Shown here: in pieces, positions 24,597 through 34,209 of the stretch
Layout of the letters: each line of letters opens with the position of its first letter
Position numbering within the stretch: position 1 is the first letter of the stretch
Assembly: GCF_014280235.1 (NCBI RefSeq)
Contig: NZ_CP047940.1
Coordinates: forward strand, 992,001-1,056,000
Reading direction: 5' to 3'
Origin: Cyanobium sp. NS01
GTDB lineage: Bacteria; Cyanobacteriota; Cyanobacteriia; PCC-6307; Cyanobiaceae
DNA: 64,000 nucleotides
The notes under the pieces: generated by a model
Seen by the model: only the letters and a program-made list of their open reading frames with translations
The model's database searches: none
What the model was told of the DNA's origin: nothing
Position numbers and translations under genes: made by a program

Positions 24597-27083
24597 TCAG
24601 CAGGCCTCCAGGCGTTCGGCCTGCTCCCGCAGGCGCTGCAGCCGGCTGAGCAGGGATTCGGTGCTGAGCCGGCTGTTGAGTCGTTCTGCCAGCAGGGGGA
24701 AGGCCAGGGGCCCGGGCCGCGGGGTGCGCTGCAGCAGCAGCCGGCAGCCCATCAGCCGCCGCAGCGCCGCCGCGATGCGGGGCAGCTCCAGCTGCTGCTG
24801 CAGCACCTCGGCATGGGCCTGGGCGAGCAGCAGGTTGCCGGGTTCATGGCGCTGGAACACATCGAACAGCAGGGCGGCGCTGATCTGCAGCTGGCCGCCA
24901 CTGCGACCCTGGCCCGGATAGCCGTTCAGCACCAGGCCGCTGATCTGGGCAATGGCCCGGAAGCGCCGCCGGCTCAGCTCCGACACGTTCAGGGCCTGCT
25001 CCAGATGGGCCTCGAGGTCGCCCTCGTCCAGCAGCTCGTCGGCGTGCTGCTCGAACAGCTCCTCGAAGCGATAGCCGCGGGGTGCCAGCAGCTCGAAGCC
25101 GTAGTCGTTCACCGACACGGTGATCGTGCTGGGGGCATGGCGGGCCAGGCGCCAGGCCCACAGAAAGCCGATCCCCTCATGCACGAAGCGCCCCTCGAAG
25201 GGGTAGGCGTAGAGATGGCGGCCCTCGCGGCTGCTGCAGAACTCCACCAGGAACTGGTCCTGGCGCGGCAGGGCGGAGAGGTCGGCCTGGCGGCGCAGCA
25301 GCGGTTCGAGGGCCTTCAGCTCAGGGGTGTCGAGGGGCGGCGCCTGGGGATCCTCAAGAGCGCAGGCCGCCCGGTGCATCTCCTGGCGCAGGTGGTGGCT
25401 GAGCAGGTCGGAGAGGGCCATCTGGCCGCCGGCCCAGGCCGGCACCGCCTGGCTCTTGCGCGTGGTGGCTTTCACCTGGGCCGTCATCTCCCGCAGCCGC
25501 ACGAACTCCAGCTGCCGCCCGGCGAAGAAGAACACATCGCCGGGCTTGAGGCGCCCGATGAAGCTCTCCTCCACATGGCCGAGCACGGCCCCGCGCACCA
25601 CCCGCACGGTCACGGCGCGGTCTGCCGTGATCGTGCCGATGTTGAGCCGGTGCAGCCGGGCGATGGCGGGCTCGCTCACCACCAGCCGCAGGCCCTCCCC
25701 CGCCCCTTGGCGCTCGAGCTTGCGGAAGCGGGGGTAGGCGCCGAGGCAGTCGCCCCCCTGCTCCAGGAAGCGCAGACACCAGGTCCAGCTGGCCTCACTC
25801 AGGTGGCGGTAGTTCCAGGCGCTGCGCACCGCAGCCAGCTCCCGCTCGGGATGGAAACCGGGGCCGCAGGCCAGGCTGGTGAGGTGCTGCAGCAGCACAT
25901 CGAGCGGGGCCTGCGGAGCCCGCCGCTCCTCCACCAGCCCCTCGGCGAGGCCCCGCCGCATGGCGCTCACCTCCAGCAGCTCCAGGGCATGGGTGGGCAT
26001 GAACAGCACCTGGGAGGTGCCGCCGGGCTTGTGGGCACTGCGACCGGCCCGCTGCAGTAGCCGGGCCAGGTTCTTGGCGCTGCCGATCTGCACCACCCGC
26101 TCCACGGGCTGGAAGTCCACCCCCAGATCCAGCGAACTGGTGCACACCACCCAGCTGAGCTGGCCGGCCTTGACGCCGGCTTCGATCGCCTCCCGCTCGG
26201 CGCGGTCGATGGCGCTGTGGTGCAGGGCCAGGGCCCCCTCCATCTCGGGGCAGGCGAAGCGCAGGCACTGGTACCAGCGTTCGGCCTGGTTGCGGGTGTT
26301 GGTGAACAGCAGGGTGGGGGTGGCTGGATCCAGGCCCGCCACCAGCTCCTCATGCATGCGCAGCCCCAGGTGGCCGGCCCAGGGGAAGCCATCGATCTGA
26401 TCGGGCAGCAGGCTGCGGATGGCCGTGCCGCGACGCAGCCTGGCGCTGATCAGCAGCGGCTCCTGGGGCGTCACCCCCACCGCCGCCCGGGCGGCATCCT
26501 CGAGGTTGCCCATGGTGGCGCTGATCGCCCAGGTGCGCAGCTGCGGGCGGCGCTGCCGCAGCCAGCTGAGGCAGAGCTCACTCTGGCTGCCTCGTTTGCT
26601 CCCCATCAGTTCGTGCCACTCATCGAGCACCACCGCCTGGAGCTGGCCGAACAGCGCCTCGGTGTGGGCACTGGCCAGCAGCAACGACAGGGATTCCGGC
26701 GTGGTGATCAGGATCTCCGGCGGCCGCCTGATCTGGCGGGTGCGCTCACTGCTGGGGGTGTCGCCATTGCGGATCGCCACCCGCAGGGGCCAGCCCATGG
26801 CGGTGATCGGGGCCTGGATCGCCAGGGCCAGGTCGCGGCTGAGGGCCCGCAGCGGGGTGAGATAGAGCAGGCGCAGGCCTGGGGCACCCCCCGCCTGGAT
26901 GTCGGCCAGCATGGCGGCGATCGGGCCCATCACGGCGGCATAGGTCTTGCCGGAGCCGGTGGGCACCTGGATCAGGCCGCTGCGGCCCTGCAGGTAGGCA
27001 AGCCAGCACTGGCGCTGGAAGGGCATCGGCCGCCAGCCCTGCTGCTTGAACCAGGCTTCGATTGGCGCCAGCTGCGCCGCCAT
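24597..27083 (-). CDS. Ligase-associated DNA damage response DEXH box helicase (Lhr-type)
   Basis: About 828 residues; an in-frame GTG lies four codons upstream of the chosen ATG. Helicase motifs: QRCWLAYLQG (Q motif), VPTGSGKTYA (I), LYLTPLRALSRDL (Ia), VVLDEWHELMG (DEWH, II), ISATMGN (III), FTNTRNQAE (IV), CTSSLDLGVDFQPVERVVQIG (V) and RAGRSAHKPGG (VI). A C-terminal Lhr-core winged-helix/beta region follows. It is the helicase partner of PdeM, the ATP-dependent ligase and the MBL exonuclease. It follows the ligase gene on the same strand with about 200 bases between. Confidence 0.92.
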   Translation of the reverse strand: MAAQLAPIEAWFKQQGWRPMPFQRQCWLAYLQGRSGLIQVPTGSGKTYAAVMGPIAAMLADIQAGGAPGLRLLYLTPLRALSRDLALAIQAPITAMGWPLRVAIRNGDTPSSERTRQIRRPPEILITTPESLSLLLASAHTEALFGQLQAVVLDEWHELMGSKRGSQSELCLSWLRQRRPQLRTWAISATMGNLEDAARAAVGVTPQEPLLISARLRRGTAIRSLLPDQIDGFPWAGHLGLRMHEELVAGLDPATPTLLFTNTRNQAERWYQCLRFACPEMEGALALHHSAIDRAEREAIEAGVKAGQLSWVVCTSSLDLGVDFQPVERVVQIGSAKNLARLLQRAGRSAHKPGGTSQVLFMPTHALELLEVSAMRRGLAEGLVEERRAPQAPLDVLLQHLTSLACGPGFHPERELAAVRSAWNYRHLSEASWTWCLRFLEQGGDCLGAYPRFRKLERQGAGEGLRLVVSEPAIARLHRLNIGTITADRAVTVRVVRGAVLGHVEESFIGRLKPGDVFFFAGRQLEFVRLREMTAQVKATTRKSQAVPAWAGGQMALSDLLSHHLRQEMHRAACALEDPQAPPLDTPELKALEPLLRRQADLSALPRQDQFLVEFCSSREGRHLYAYPFEGRFVHEGIGFLWAWRLARHAPSTITVSVNDYGFELLAPRGYRFEELFEQHADELLDEGDLEAHLEQALNVSELSRRRFRAIAQISGLVLNGYPGQGRSGGQLQISAALLFDVFQRHEPGNLLLAQAHAEVLQQQLELPRIAAALRRLMGCRLLLQRTPRPGPLAFPLLAERLNSRLSTESLLSRLQRLREQAERLEAC

Positions 27084-27108
27084 GGAGGGGCTCACCGCGG
27101 CGGCGTGC

Positions 27109-27210
27109 TCAGGTGGCCAGCCGGTCGACGCCAGGGCCGGCGCCGATGAGCATCACCCCTGTCACCGTCCACCCCAAGGCGCACAGCAACTGCAGCAGGA
27201 GGCTGGTCAT
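27109..27210 (-). CDS. Possible small hydrophobic protein upstream of helicase
   Basis: A 33-residue frame, MTSLLLQLLCALGWTVTGVM and 13 further residues, looks like a single membrane helix. It ends 13 bases before the GTG of the helicase gene. No clear ribosome-binding site and no known family; it may be a leader peptide or chance. Confidence 0.3.
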   Translation of the reverse strand: MTSLLLQLLCALGWTVTGVMLIGAGPGVDRLAT

Positions 27211-27285
27211 CGGCTGGATCAGTGAGGGGATAGCGCCGCTTCAAAGCTAGCGAGGCCTGCCATCACGACCCTGCAGCGCGAAGTC

Positions 27286-28998
27286 TCATCCCCGTGCCGG
27301 CGCGCTCAGCAGGGCCCGGGCCGTGGCCAGGCTGTCGGCCTCGGCGGCGGGTTTGTCCTGGCGCCAGCGGCTGATGCGCGGGAAGCGCACGGCGATGCCG
27401 CTCTTGTGGCGCCGCGAGGGCTGCAGACCCTCGAAGGCCAGCTCGAACACCTGCAGCGGCTGCACTGCCCGCACCGGTCCGAAGCGCTCCAGGGTGTGGC
27501 TGCGGATCCAGCGATCGAGGCTGGCGATCTCGGCGGCATCGAGGCCGGAGTAGGCCTTGGCGAAGCTCACCAGCCGCCGCTGCTCCACTGCGGCAGCCGC
27601 GGGCCCCACAGCAGCGGGCTCGGGGTCGTCCCAGAGGGCGAAGGTGTAATCGGTGAACAGATTGGCGCGGCGGCCGCTGCCGGCCTGGGCGTAGAGCAGC
27701 ACGGCATCGAGGCGGTAGGGCTCGAGCTTGTGCTTCCACCAGCTGCCGCGGCGGCGGCCGGAGCGGTAGGGGGAGTCGCGGGCCTTGAGCATCAGCCCCT
27801 CGGCGCCGGCGGCCCTGGCCTGCTGCCGCAACGGCTCCAGCTGCTCCCAGCGCTGCAGGGCCAGCTGGGGGGAGAGGCGCAGGTGCCCGGCTGCGGCAGC
27901 GTGTGCCGCTGCCCGGTGCTGCTGGATCAGCCACTCCAGGGCGGCGCGGCGCTGGCTGAGCGGTTGCTGGCGCAGGTCCTGGCCCTCCAGTTCCAGCAGG
28001 TCGTAGGCCTGGAACACGGCGGGGCAGGCGGCCAGGAGCGCTCGGCCCGGGGCCTTGCGGCCCAGGCGCCGCTGCAGGGCTGCAAAGGCTTCCGGCTGCT
28101 GCGCCTCCGCCTGCCACACCAGAATCTCGCCGTCGAGCACGGTGCCCTGGGGCAGGCTGTCCGCCAGGGCGATCAGTTCGGGGAAAGCGGGGTTGATCAG
28201 CTCCTCGCCGCGGCTCCAGAGCAGGCTGTTGTCGCCCCGGCGGATCAGCTGGCCGCGGATGCCGTCCCACTTCCACTCCGCCAGCCAGGCGCCGGCGCCG
28301 CCGGGCAGGGGGGGCTGCTGGGGGTCTGGCGGCAGCTCCAGAGGTGAGGCCAGAAAGAAGGGATAGGGCCGGCTGCTGCGGTGCTCGTCGCCCCGGTCGG
28401 GGGCGAGCAAGGCTGTCCAGGCCTCGGCGCTGGGCGAGAAGCCACCCATCAGCCTGTGGGCCAGCAGGGAGGTCTCCAGGCCGCTGTGGCTGGCCAGGGC
28501 GCGCAGCACCAGGCCCTGGCCCACGCCGATGCGAAAGCCGCCCGTGAGCAGCTTGTTCACCACCAGCAGCTCATCGGGCTCCAGCCCCTGCCAGAGGGCC
28601 TGCACCGCCTCGGCCTGGGCCTCGCCCTCGAGAGCCGCCAGGGCCGGCAGGCGCTCCTCCATCCACTCCTGAAGGGAGGCTTGGGGGGTGCCGCCCCGGG
28701 GGTGACCCTCCAGGCAGGGCTGCCGGCGCCAGAGCAGGGCGATCGTCTCGGCCGAATCACCCACCTGGGCGTGGCAGTCGTCGAACAGCCACTCCGGCAG
28801 GCTTGAGGCCTCCAGGCAGATCTGGCGCAGGCGGCGGCCGGTGATCAGCCGCCGCCGCTGCTTGCCCAGCAGGCAGTGCAGCGCCCAGGCGGCATCGGCC
28901 GCCGGGGCGGCGGCGAACCAGACCCGCAGGGCCTCCACCTTGGCCAGCGTTCCGGGGCAGCCATCGAGCTGCTCGATCAGCGCGGTGAACTGACGCAT
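27286..28998 (-). CDS. ATP-dependent DNA ligase (ligase-associated repair set)
   Basis: A 570-residue ligase in addition to the NAD-dependent LigA expected elsewhere. An N-terminal DNA-binding domain (about 1-200) is followed by the nucleotidyltransferase core. The adenylation motif is AEWKWDGIRGQ (KxDG), then LWSRGEELI, VLDGEILVW, AEGLMLKARDSPY and SWWKHKLEP as motifs III-V, and an OB-fold C-terminus. It seals nicks using ATP. Together with the helicase, PdeM and the exonuclease it belongs to a bacterial repair group predicted to act on damaged DNA. Confidence 0.93.
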   Translation of the reverse strand: MRQFTALIEQLDGCPGTLAKVEALRVWFAAAPAADAAWALHCLLGKQRRRLITGRRLRQICLEASSLPEWLFDDCHAQVGDSAETIALLWRRQPCLEGHPRGGTPQASLQEWMEERLPALAALEGEAQAEAVQALWQGLEPDELLVVNKLLTGGFRIGVGQGLVLRALASHSGLETSLLAHRLMGGFSPSAEAWTALLAPDRGDEHRSSRPYPFFLASPLELPPDPQQPPLPGGAGAWLAEWKWDGIRGQLIRRGDNSLLWSRGEELINPAFPELIALADSLPQGTVLDGEILVWQAEAQQPEAFAALQRRLGRKAPGRALLAACPAVFQAYDLLELEGQDLRQQPLSQRRAALEWLIQQHRAAAHAAAAGHLRLSPQLALQRWEQLEPLRQQARAAGAEGLMLKARDSPYRSGRRRGSWWKHKLEPYRLDAVLLYAQAGSGRRANLFTDYTFALWDDPEPAAVGPAAAAVEQRRLVSFAKAYSGLDAAEIASLDRWIRSHTLERFGPVRAVQPLQVFELAFEGLQPSRRHKSGIAVRFPRISRWRQDKPAAEADSLATARALLSAPARG

Positions 28999-29010
28999 CG
29001 GCGCCCCCGT

Positions 29011-29907
29011 TCATTGGCCATTGAGCGACCAGTCGTAGTTGAGGGTGGTGAGGTTGTAGTCACCCTTGCGCAGGTAGGCCTGCTCGGCGGGGCTGACGTA
29101 GCCGCTGATGAAGTGCAGCACGGGCCGCTGTTTGGTGTGGCGGCCGTAGCCGCTGTCGGTGCTGTAGGAGGCGTTCCAGTCTTCCGCGAACCACTGGAAG
29201 ATGGCCGAGATCGCCACCGTGCCGGTGCCCTGATCGATCACCAGCCCCTGGGGACTGCCCAGCCACAGCCGCACCTGGTCGTCGAGCTGCTCATCGAGCC
29301 TGGAGCCCACGTAGGGCTCGCGCCGCAGGGGCGGGCAGCTGATCGCGGCACACACCAGGCCCGCGTGGATGCGGGGCTCGTTGTAGTCCTTGCGCATGAT
29401 GCCGTGCTCCAGGTGATCGAGGGTCATCGACTCGCCGGCCACCTGATGGCGGTTGAGCTTCCACACCCCGAGGATGTCGCGGATGCTGGCTTTCAGCGGC
29501 TTCTGCTCAATGATCGATTCCAGGGTGAGGGCGTTGTAGGCATTGAGCAGGAAAGCGATCTGCTCGGGTTCGTCCCAGGCTTGGAAGCTGGCGGGGGTCA
29601 CGGCAGCCAGTTCGGCCACGTAGGCCTCCAGATCGCCGGGATCCTTCTGCAGGGCGGTGTAGTTGACCAGACCGCTGCCGTCGACGAAGCGCTCCAGCAC
29701 CACCGCGTAGCGGGCATGGTCCAGGGGCGGGGTCAGGGCCGTGCTGGCACTGGTGCTGGCCGCGCTGCCGCCTCCCTGCGATTCCGGGGACGGCCAGGGC
29801 AGTGCCAGCGGACCGCAGCCCGCCACCAGCACCAGGCTCAGGGCCAGGGCCAGCCGGCGGGGCGCGGGCCGTTTCAGGAGGGTGCGGGGCCGGATGGGGG
29901 AGGCCAT
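29011..29907 (-). CDS. DUF547 lipoprotein
   Basis: A 298-residue protein with a hydrophobic signal ending in the lipobox VAGC (about residues 28-31), so it is probably membrane-anchored. The DUF547 core is plain: IAFLLNAYNALTLESIIE, HGIMRKDYNEPRIHAGLVCA and AISCPPLRREPY. The Cys and His positions in that domain resemble a papain/transglutaminase-like site, but activity is not shown for the family. It is separated from the ligase by 12 bases on the same strand. Confidence 0.85.
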   Translation of the reverse strand: MASPIRPRTLLKRPAPRRLALALSLVLVAGCGPLALPWPSPESQGGGSAASTSASTALTPPLDHARYAVVLERFVDGSGLVNYTALQKDPGDLEAYVAELAAVTPASFQAWDEPEQIAFLLNAYNALTLESIIEQKPLKASIRDILGVWKLNRHQVAGESMTLDHLEHGIMRKDYNEPRIHAGLVCAAISCPPLRREPYVGSRLDEQLDDQVRLWLGSPQGLVIDQGTGTVAISAIFQWFAEDWNASYSTDSGYGRHTKQRPVLHFISGYVSPAEQAYLRKGDYNLTTLNYDWSLNGQ

Positions 29908-29944
29908 GGGGTGATCAGGGAAGGAAGGGAACAGAGGGGACCTG

Positions 29945-31270
29945 TCAGGCCCGCTTTGGGGGCGCGGCAGGGTCCCCGCGGCAGCGCAGCCCCATCTCCA
30001 GGGCCAGGCCGATCAACCAGGGGCCCCACAACAGCCAGCGCTCCGGCCCGCTGAGGTTCCAGTCGGGCAGGCGCGAGGGCAGCACGAAATAGACAAACCC
30101 CGAGAGGCTCAGCAGCCGTGCCCCCCAGGCCCGGGTGGGCACCGCAAAGGGCATCAGCCAGGTGAGATACCAGCCGTGCACGATCGGTGAGAGCAGCAGC
30201 AGGGCCATCAGGTAGCGGCGGCTGAACACCCCGAAGGCGGAGTTGGTGAGGATCAGCGCCAGGGCCACGGCCGCCAGGGCCCCCAGAAACAGGCTGTTGT
30301 GGGCCCGGGACCAGCCCCACAGCTGCCCCACCAGGTGGGGCACCAGTTCGGCGCTGCGGCCCTGACGCACGAAGTTGGAGCCCACGGGAATCAGCGGGCA
30401 GCCGCTGGCGCCGCAGAACGGCAGCGAGGCGAGTGCCATCGGCAGCACCCCCAGCAGCGCCGTCGCAGCCGCCAGCCGCCAGCCCCGCTCCCGGATCGCC
30501 CGCCACAACAGCAGGCCCAGCATCGGCAGGGAGACCCATTTGATCGCCACGCTCAGGCCCACCAGCAGGGCTGTGATCAGCCGGCGGGTGGGGGTCTGGG
30601 CGGGGTCCTGGCTGGAGGGCGTGGCGGTGGAGTGGGGCTCGATCAGCAGCCAGGCGCCCACCAGGGGCAACAGGAACCAGCTCTCGAAATGGCCGCCCCC
30701 GGCGATGCTCACCAGCACCAGCGGGTTCCAGGCGTAGAGCAGGCTGGGCAGCCGGCCGAAGCGGCGGGCCAGCAGGGCGCAGAGGGCCAGATCGGCCGCC
30801 ACGAAGGCGAGCTTGAACGGGAGCACCGCCGGGCCCAGGTCCGCCGGTGACAGCGCCGCCAGCAGCCGGAACAGCAGCTGGGTGAGGGGCGGGTAGATCG
30901 CCGTGACGTCTGGATGGTTGATCTGGCCCCACCAGGGGGTGCGCAGCGGCTCCAGCAGGGCCGCGTCCGGGGCCAGCAGGAACGGATTGAAGCCAAACCG
31001 CTGGATCTGGCCTTCCCAGAGGTAGCGCCAGATGTCATCGCTGGGCTCCATGGGCAGCAGCAACAGCCGGGTGAGCACGGCCACGCCCCAGAAGGCCGCG
31101 GCGCCCACCCAGCGCAGCCGCCAGGAGAGGGCGAAGCCAGCGCCGAGCACCGCCGCGGCCCGCCAGAAGCCCGGCATCACCTGGGGATCGTGCAACAGAC
31201 CCTGGGGCGCCATCAGCGCCGCGCCGAGCACCAGCAGCAGACAGCTGCCCGGCAACGCCCAGCTCGCCAT
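29945..31270 (-). CDS. Multi-spanning GT-C glycosyltransferase-like membrane protein (GT87/DUF2029 type)
   Basis: A 441-residue protein with about ten membrane segments. Near residue 75, after the second segment, is EPSDDIWRYLWEGQIQRFGFNPFLLAPD, the acidic first loop typical of polyprenol-phosphate-dependent GT-C enzymes. These move a sugar from a lipid carrier to an acceptor on the outer face of the membrane. The start overlaps the end of the neighbouring GT2 gene (TGATG), so the pair probably work on one glycan or glycolipid. Confidence 0.75.
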   Translation of the reverse strand: MASWALPGSCLLLVLGAALMAPQGLLHDPQVMPGFWRAAAVLGAGFALSWRLRWVGAAAFWGVAVLTRLLLLPMEPSDDIWRYLWEGQIQRFGFNPFLLAPDAALLEPLRTPWWGQINHPDVTAIYPPLTQLLFRLLAALSPADLGPAVLPFKLAFVAADLALCALLARRFGRLPSLLYAWNPLVLVSIAGGGHFESWFLLPLVGAWLLIEPHSTATPSSQDPAQTPTRRLITALLVGLSVAIKWVSLPMLGLLLWRAIRERGWRLAAATALLGVLPMALASLPFCGASGCPLIPVGSNFVRQGRSAELVPHLVGQLWGWSRAHNSLFLGALAAVALALILTNSAFGVFSRRYLMALLLLSPIVHGWYLTWLMPFAVPTRAWGARLLSLSGFVYFVLPSRLPDWNLSGPERWLLWGPWLIGLALEMGLRCRGDPAAPPKRA

Positions 31271-32016
31271 CAGGCGCCCCTCCTGGCCGGCTGCTGCGGG
31301 CGCAGCAGCTTGCGCAGGTAGAGGCCACCCAGGGTGGTGAGGATGCCGACGCCGGCCCCGACGCTGCCGGCCACCGTGCCGGAGATCTTGGACTCCCCGC
31401 CCGCGCGGCGGCGGGGCTCAACGGGCTGTTCCTGGATCCGCAGGCCGGCCTCCACGGCCTTCACCTGCATCTCGATCGTCCAGCCGAAGCCGCGGTCGTG
31501 CATCCGCAGCGCCAGCAGCGCCTCTCGGCGGATCAGGCGCAGCGGACCGAGGTCGGCGAAGCGGTGCCCCCAGCCGAGCCTGATCAGGCGGGTGGCCAGA
31601 CCATTGCCGAAGCGCTGCGCCGGCGTCAGCAGCCGCTGCCCGGCCGGGCTGGCCATGCGGTTGCCCAGGATCAGATCGGCCTTGCCCATCAGGCCTGCCC
31701 ACTGGTCCAGAACGCCCAGGTCGTCACTGCCGTCTCCGTCGCAGAACAGGATCCAGCCGATCGGCTCCGGCAGGTCGAGCAGCCCCCGCCAGCAGGCCCG
31801 CCCGTAGCCCGGCACCGGTTCGTTCAGCACCTCGGCACCGCAGTGGCGGGCGATGGCGGCACTGGCGTCGCTGCTGCCGTTGTCCACCACACGGATCCGG
31901 CCCACGCCCTGGCGCTGCAGGCCCTCGATCACCGCGGCGATCGTGGCCGCCTCGTTGCGCACGGGAATGATCGCCAGCACGGCATCCAGGGGCGTGGCAG
32001 GACGGGCTGTGGTCAT
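31270..32016 (-). CDS. Family 2 glycosyltransferase (dolichyl/polyprenyl-phosphate sugar synthase-like)
   Basis: About 248 residues. The GT-A fold is evident from AIIPVRNEAATIAAVIEGL, VVDNGSSD and the DxD-type GWILFCDGDGSDD. The short length and the C-terminal hydrophobic segment (SVGAGVGILTTLGGLYL) fit enzymes that load a sugar onto polyprenyl phosphate. Coupling to the downstream GT-C gene by a one-base overlap supports a donor/transferase pair. Confidence 0.82.
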   Translation of the reverse strand: MTTARPATPLDAVLAIIPVRNEAATIAAVIEGLQRQGVGRIRVVDNGSSDASAAIARHCGAEVLNEPVPGYGRACWRGLLDLPEPIGWILFCDGDGSDDLGVLDQWAGLMGKADLILGNRMASPAGQRLLTPAQRFGNGLATRLIRLGWGHRFADLGPLRLIRREALLALRMHDRGFGWTIEMQVKAVEAGLRIQEQPVEPRRRAGGESKISGTVAGSVGAGVGILTTLGGLYLRKLLRPQQPARRGA

Positions 32017-32216
32017 CGTCGTGGTCCCCCCGGGTCGGCCGCTGGCATCGAGTGTGGGTGGCGCATCGGATCCACGCCCGGCGGGTCCCAGTTCCACGAT
32101 CGTCGCTGGCAGGGGCTCTGGAAGTACTGGCGACGGCGGCGATCGGATGCGGCCTGGTCTGCCGCGGGGAGGAGGTTCCTAGGGTTTAGCCGTTGTGACA
32201 CAGGCAGGGCGCAGGG

Positions 32217-33017
32217 ATGGGTGGGCGCTCGGCCGAGCTGATCGACACCCTCTCGGTGCCCCTGGCTGAGCTGTGGGCAGGCCTGCCACAGCGGCGGCTG
32301 CGCGCGGAGGTGATGGATCAGCCGGAGCTCGATCCGGCGGTGCACCGCGATGCCCTGCGCGGTCTGGCCCGCATCAACACCCTCACCCGCAGTGCGGCCT
32401 GCTTTGCACCGGCCCTGCGCCAGCTGGCCCTGCGCAGGCCCGGCCAGCGGCTGCGGCTGCTGGATGTGGCCTGCGGCAGCGGCGACAGCCTGCGCGCCCT
32501 GGGCCGCCTCGGCCGGCGCCTGGGCCTCGATCTGGAGCTGCACGGCTGCGACCTCAGTGCCGAGGCCATGGCCATGGCTGGCGATCTGGCGCTTGCCGAG
32601 GGGGTGGAGGCCCACTTCTTCCAGGCCGATGCCCTGGGCGAGCCGCTGCCCGGCGGCTATCAGCTGGTGGTCTGCTCCCTGTTTCTGCATCACCTCAGCA
32701 GCGCCCAGGCCCAGACCCTGTTGCGTCACATGGCGGCCGCCACCGACGATCAGCTGCTGCTGCACGACCTGCTGCGCACCCGCCTCGATCTGCTGCTCAC
32801 CTGGGCCGGCACCAGGCTGTTGAGCCGTTCGCCGGTGGTGCATGTGGATGGGCCCCTCTCGGTGGGCGGCGCCTTCCGGCTCGACGAGGTGGCGGCCCTG
32901 GCCGCCGCCGCCGGCCTGGAGGGGGCCCAGCTGCGGCGGTTCTGGCCGGAGCGGTTCCTGCTCTCCTGGCGCCGGGGAACGGGCGAGGCCGGCTCCGCCA
33001 CGGCTCCGGCTGGATGA
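32217..33017 (+). CDS. SAM-dependent methyltransferase of type III PKS operon
   Basis: A 266-residue class I methyltransferase with SAM motif LLDVACGSGDSLRAL (about 81-95), ELHGCDLSAEAMAMA as motif II, and VVCSLFLHHLSS after it. It begins a three-gene operon with an FAD oxidoreductase (8-base gap) and a type III PKS. The layout resembles the hid genes for hierridins in Cyanobium, in which the alkylphenol is O-methylated. Assignment to hidB or a relative is by context. Confidence 0.85.
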   Translation: MGGRSAELIDTLSVPLAELWAGLPQRRLRAEVMDQPELDPAVHRDALRGLARINTLTRSAACFAPALRQLALRRPGQRLRLLDVACGSGDSLRALGRLGRRLGLDLELHGCDLSAEAMAMAGDLALAEGVEAHFFQADALGEPLPGGYQLVVCSLFLHHLSSAQAQTLLRHMAAATDDQLLLHDLLRTRLDLLLTWAGTRLLSRSPVVHVDGPLSVGGAFRLDEVAALAAAAGLEGAQLRRFWPERFLLSWRRGTGEAGSATAPAG

Positions 33018-33024
33018 GGCTGCC

Positions 33025-34209
33025 GTGATCTGGGACGTGGTGGTGGTGGGCGGCGGCCCGGCGGGGGCGGCGGCGGCCCTGGGCCTGGCCCGCCAGGGGG
33101 CGCGGGTGCTGGTGGTGGAGCAGCGCCAGTTTCCCCGCTGGAAAGTGTGTGGCGCCTGCCTCAGCCCCCAGGCCCTGGCTGTGCTGCAGGCCATGGGTTT
33201 GGACCACATCGCCGCGGCCGGTGTGCCCCTGGAGCAGCTCCAGCTGGGGGTGGCCGGCTGCAGCCTGCCCCTGCCGCTGCGCCAGGGTCGTGCCCTGTCG
33301 CGCCACCACATGGATCAGGCCCTGCTGCAGGCCGCCGCAGACGCCGGGGCGGCGGTGCGCTTCGGCAGCCGGGCTGAGCTGGGGCCGGTGCAGCCCGGCT
33401 GGCGGGAGCTGGTGCTGCACCGGCGCGGCGGGAAGGAGCGCCTGCGGGCTGCCGTGGTGCTGCTGGCGGCGGGCCTCACCCACCGGGGCCCCCGGCAGGA
33501 GCCGGCCCTGCACACCCGGATTGCCCCCGGCAGCCGGGTTGGGGCGGGCTGCGTGCTGGAAGGCGATGGCGCCGGCCCGCCGGAGGCTTATCCCTCTGGG
33601 GTGATCCACATGGCGGTGGGCAGGGGCGGCTATGTGGGGGCGGTGCGGGTGGAGACCGGCGCTCTCAACCTGGCCTGCGCCTTCGATCCCGCCGCCCTTC
33701 GCCGCGCCGGTGGGCCGGCGCCCCTGGCCGTGGCGATCCTGGCCGAAGCGGGCTTCCCCCCCCTGGTCGAACAGCCCGCTGAACAGTCCTGGCAGCTCAC
33801 CGCGCCCCTGACGCGCCGCACCCGGCCCCTGGCCGGCCATCGCCTGCTCCTGCTCGGGGATGCCGCCGGCTATGTGGAGCCCTTCACGGGCGAGGGCATG
33901 GGCTGGGCGCTCACCGCGGCGCTGGCCTGCCTGCCCCTGGTGCGGCGGGGGTTGGTGGAGTGGGACCCGGCCCTCGCGCATGACTGGCACCAGCAGCACC
34001 GCCACTGGGTGGCGCGCCGGCAGACGGTCTGCCGCGGCCTGGCCCTGCTGCTGCGCCATCCCACGGCCACCGCGGCGCTGCAGCGCACCGCCGCCCTGCT
34101 GCCGTCCGTGGCGGGGCCGCTGCTGCAGCGGGTGCAGCACACCGCTCTGCCGCCGCTGATCTCCACCCCAGCGGTGCCTTCCCCCCTGGAGGCGGCGCCG
34201 TGGCGATGA
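33025..34209 (+). CDS. FAD-dependent oxidoreductase of type III PKS operon
   Basis: About 394 residues from a GTG at 33025; upstream in-frame sequence lies in the methyltransferase gene. The FAD-binding GxGxxG motif VVVGGGPAGAAAALGLARQG is at the N-terminus, followed by FPRWKVCGACLS and the second FAD motif LLLGDAAGYVEPFTGEGMGWAL. This is the geranylgeranyl-reductase/aromatic-hydroxylase class of flavoprotein. In this operon it most likely hydroxylates the resorcinol ring or the alkyl product. Its end overlaps the PKS start by ten bases. Confidence 0.85.
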   Translation: MIWDVVVVGGGPAGAAAALGLARQGARVLVVEQRQFPRWKVCGACLSPQALAVLQAMGLDHIAAAGVPLEQLQLGVAGCSLPLPLRQGRALSRHHMDQALLQAAADAGAAVRFGSRAELGPVQPGWRELVLHRRGGKERLRAAVVLLAAGLTHRGPRQEPALHTRIAPGSRVGAGCVLEGDGAGPPEAYPSGVIHMAVGRGGYVGAVRVETGALNLACAFDPAALRRAGGPAPLAVAILAEAGFPPLVEQPAEQSWQLTAPLTRRTRPLAGHRLLLLGDAAGYVEPFTGEGMGWALTAALACLPLVRRGLVEWDPALAHDWHQQHRHWVARRQTVCRGLALLLRHPTATAALQRTAALLPSVAGPLLQRVQHTALPPLISTPAVPSPLEAAPWR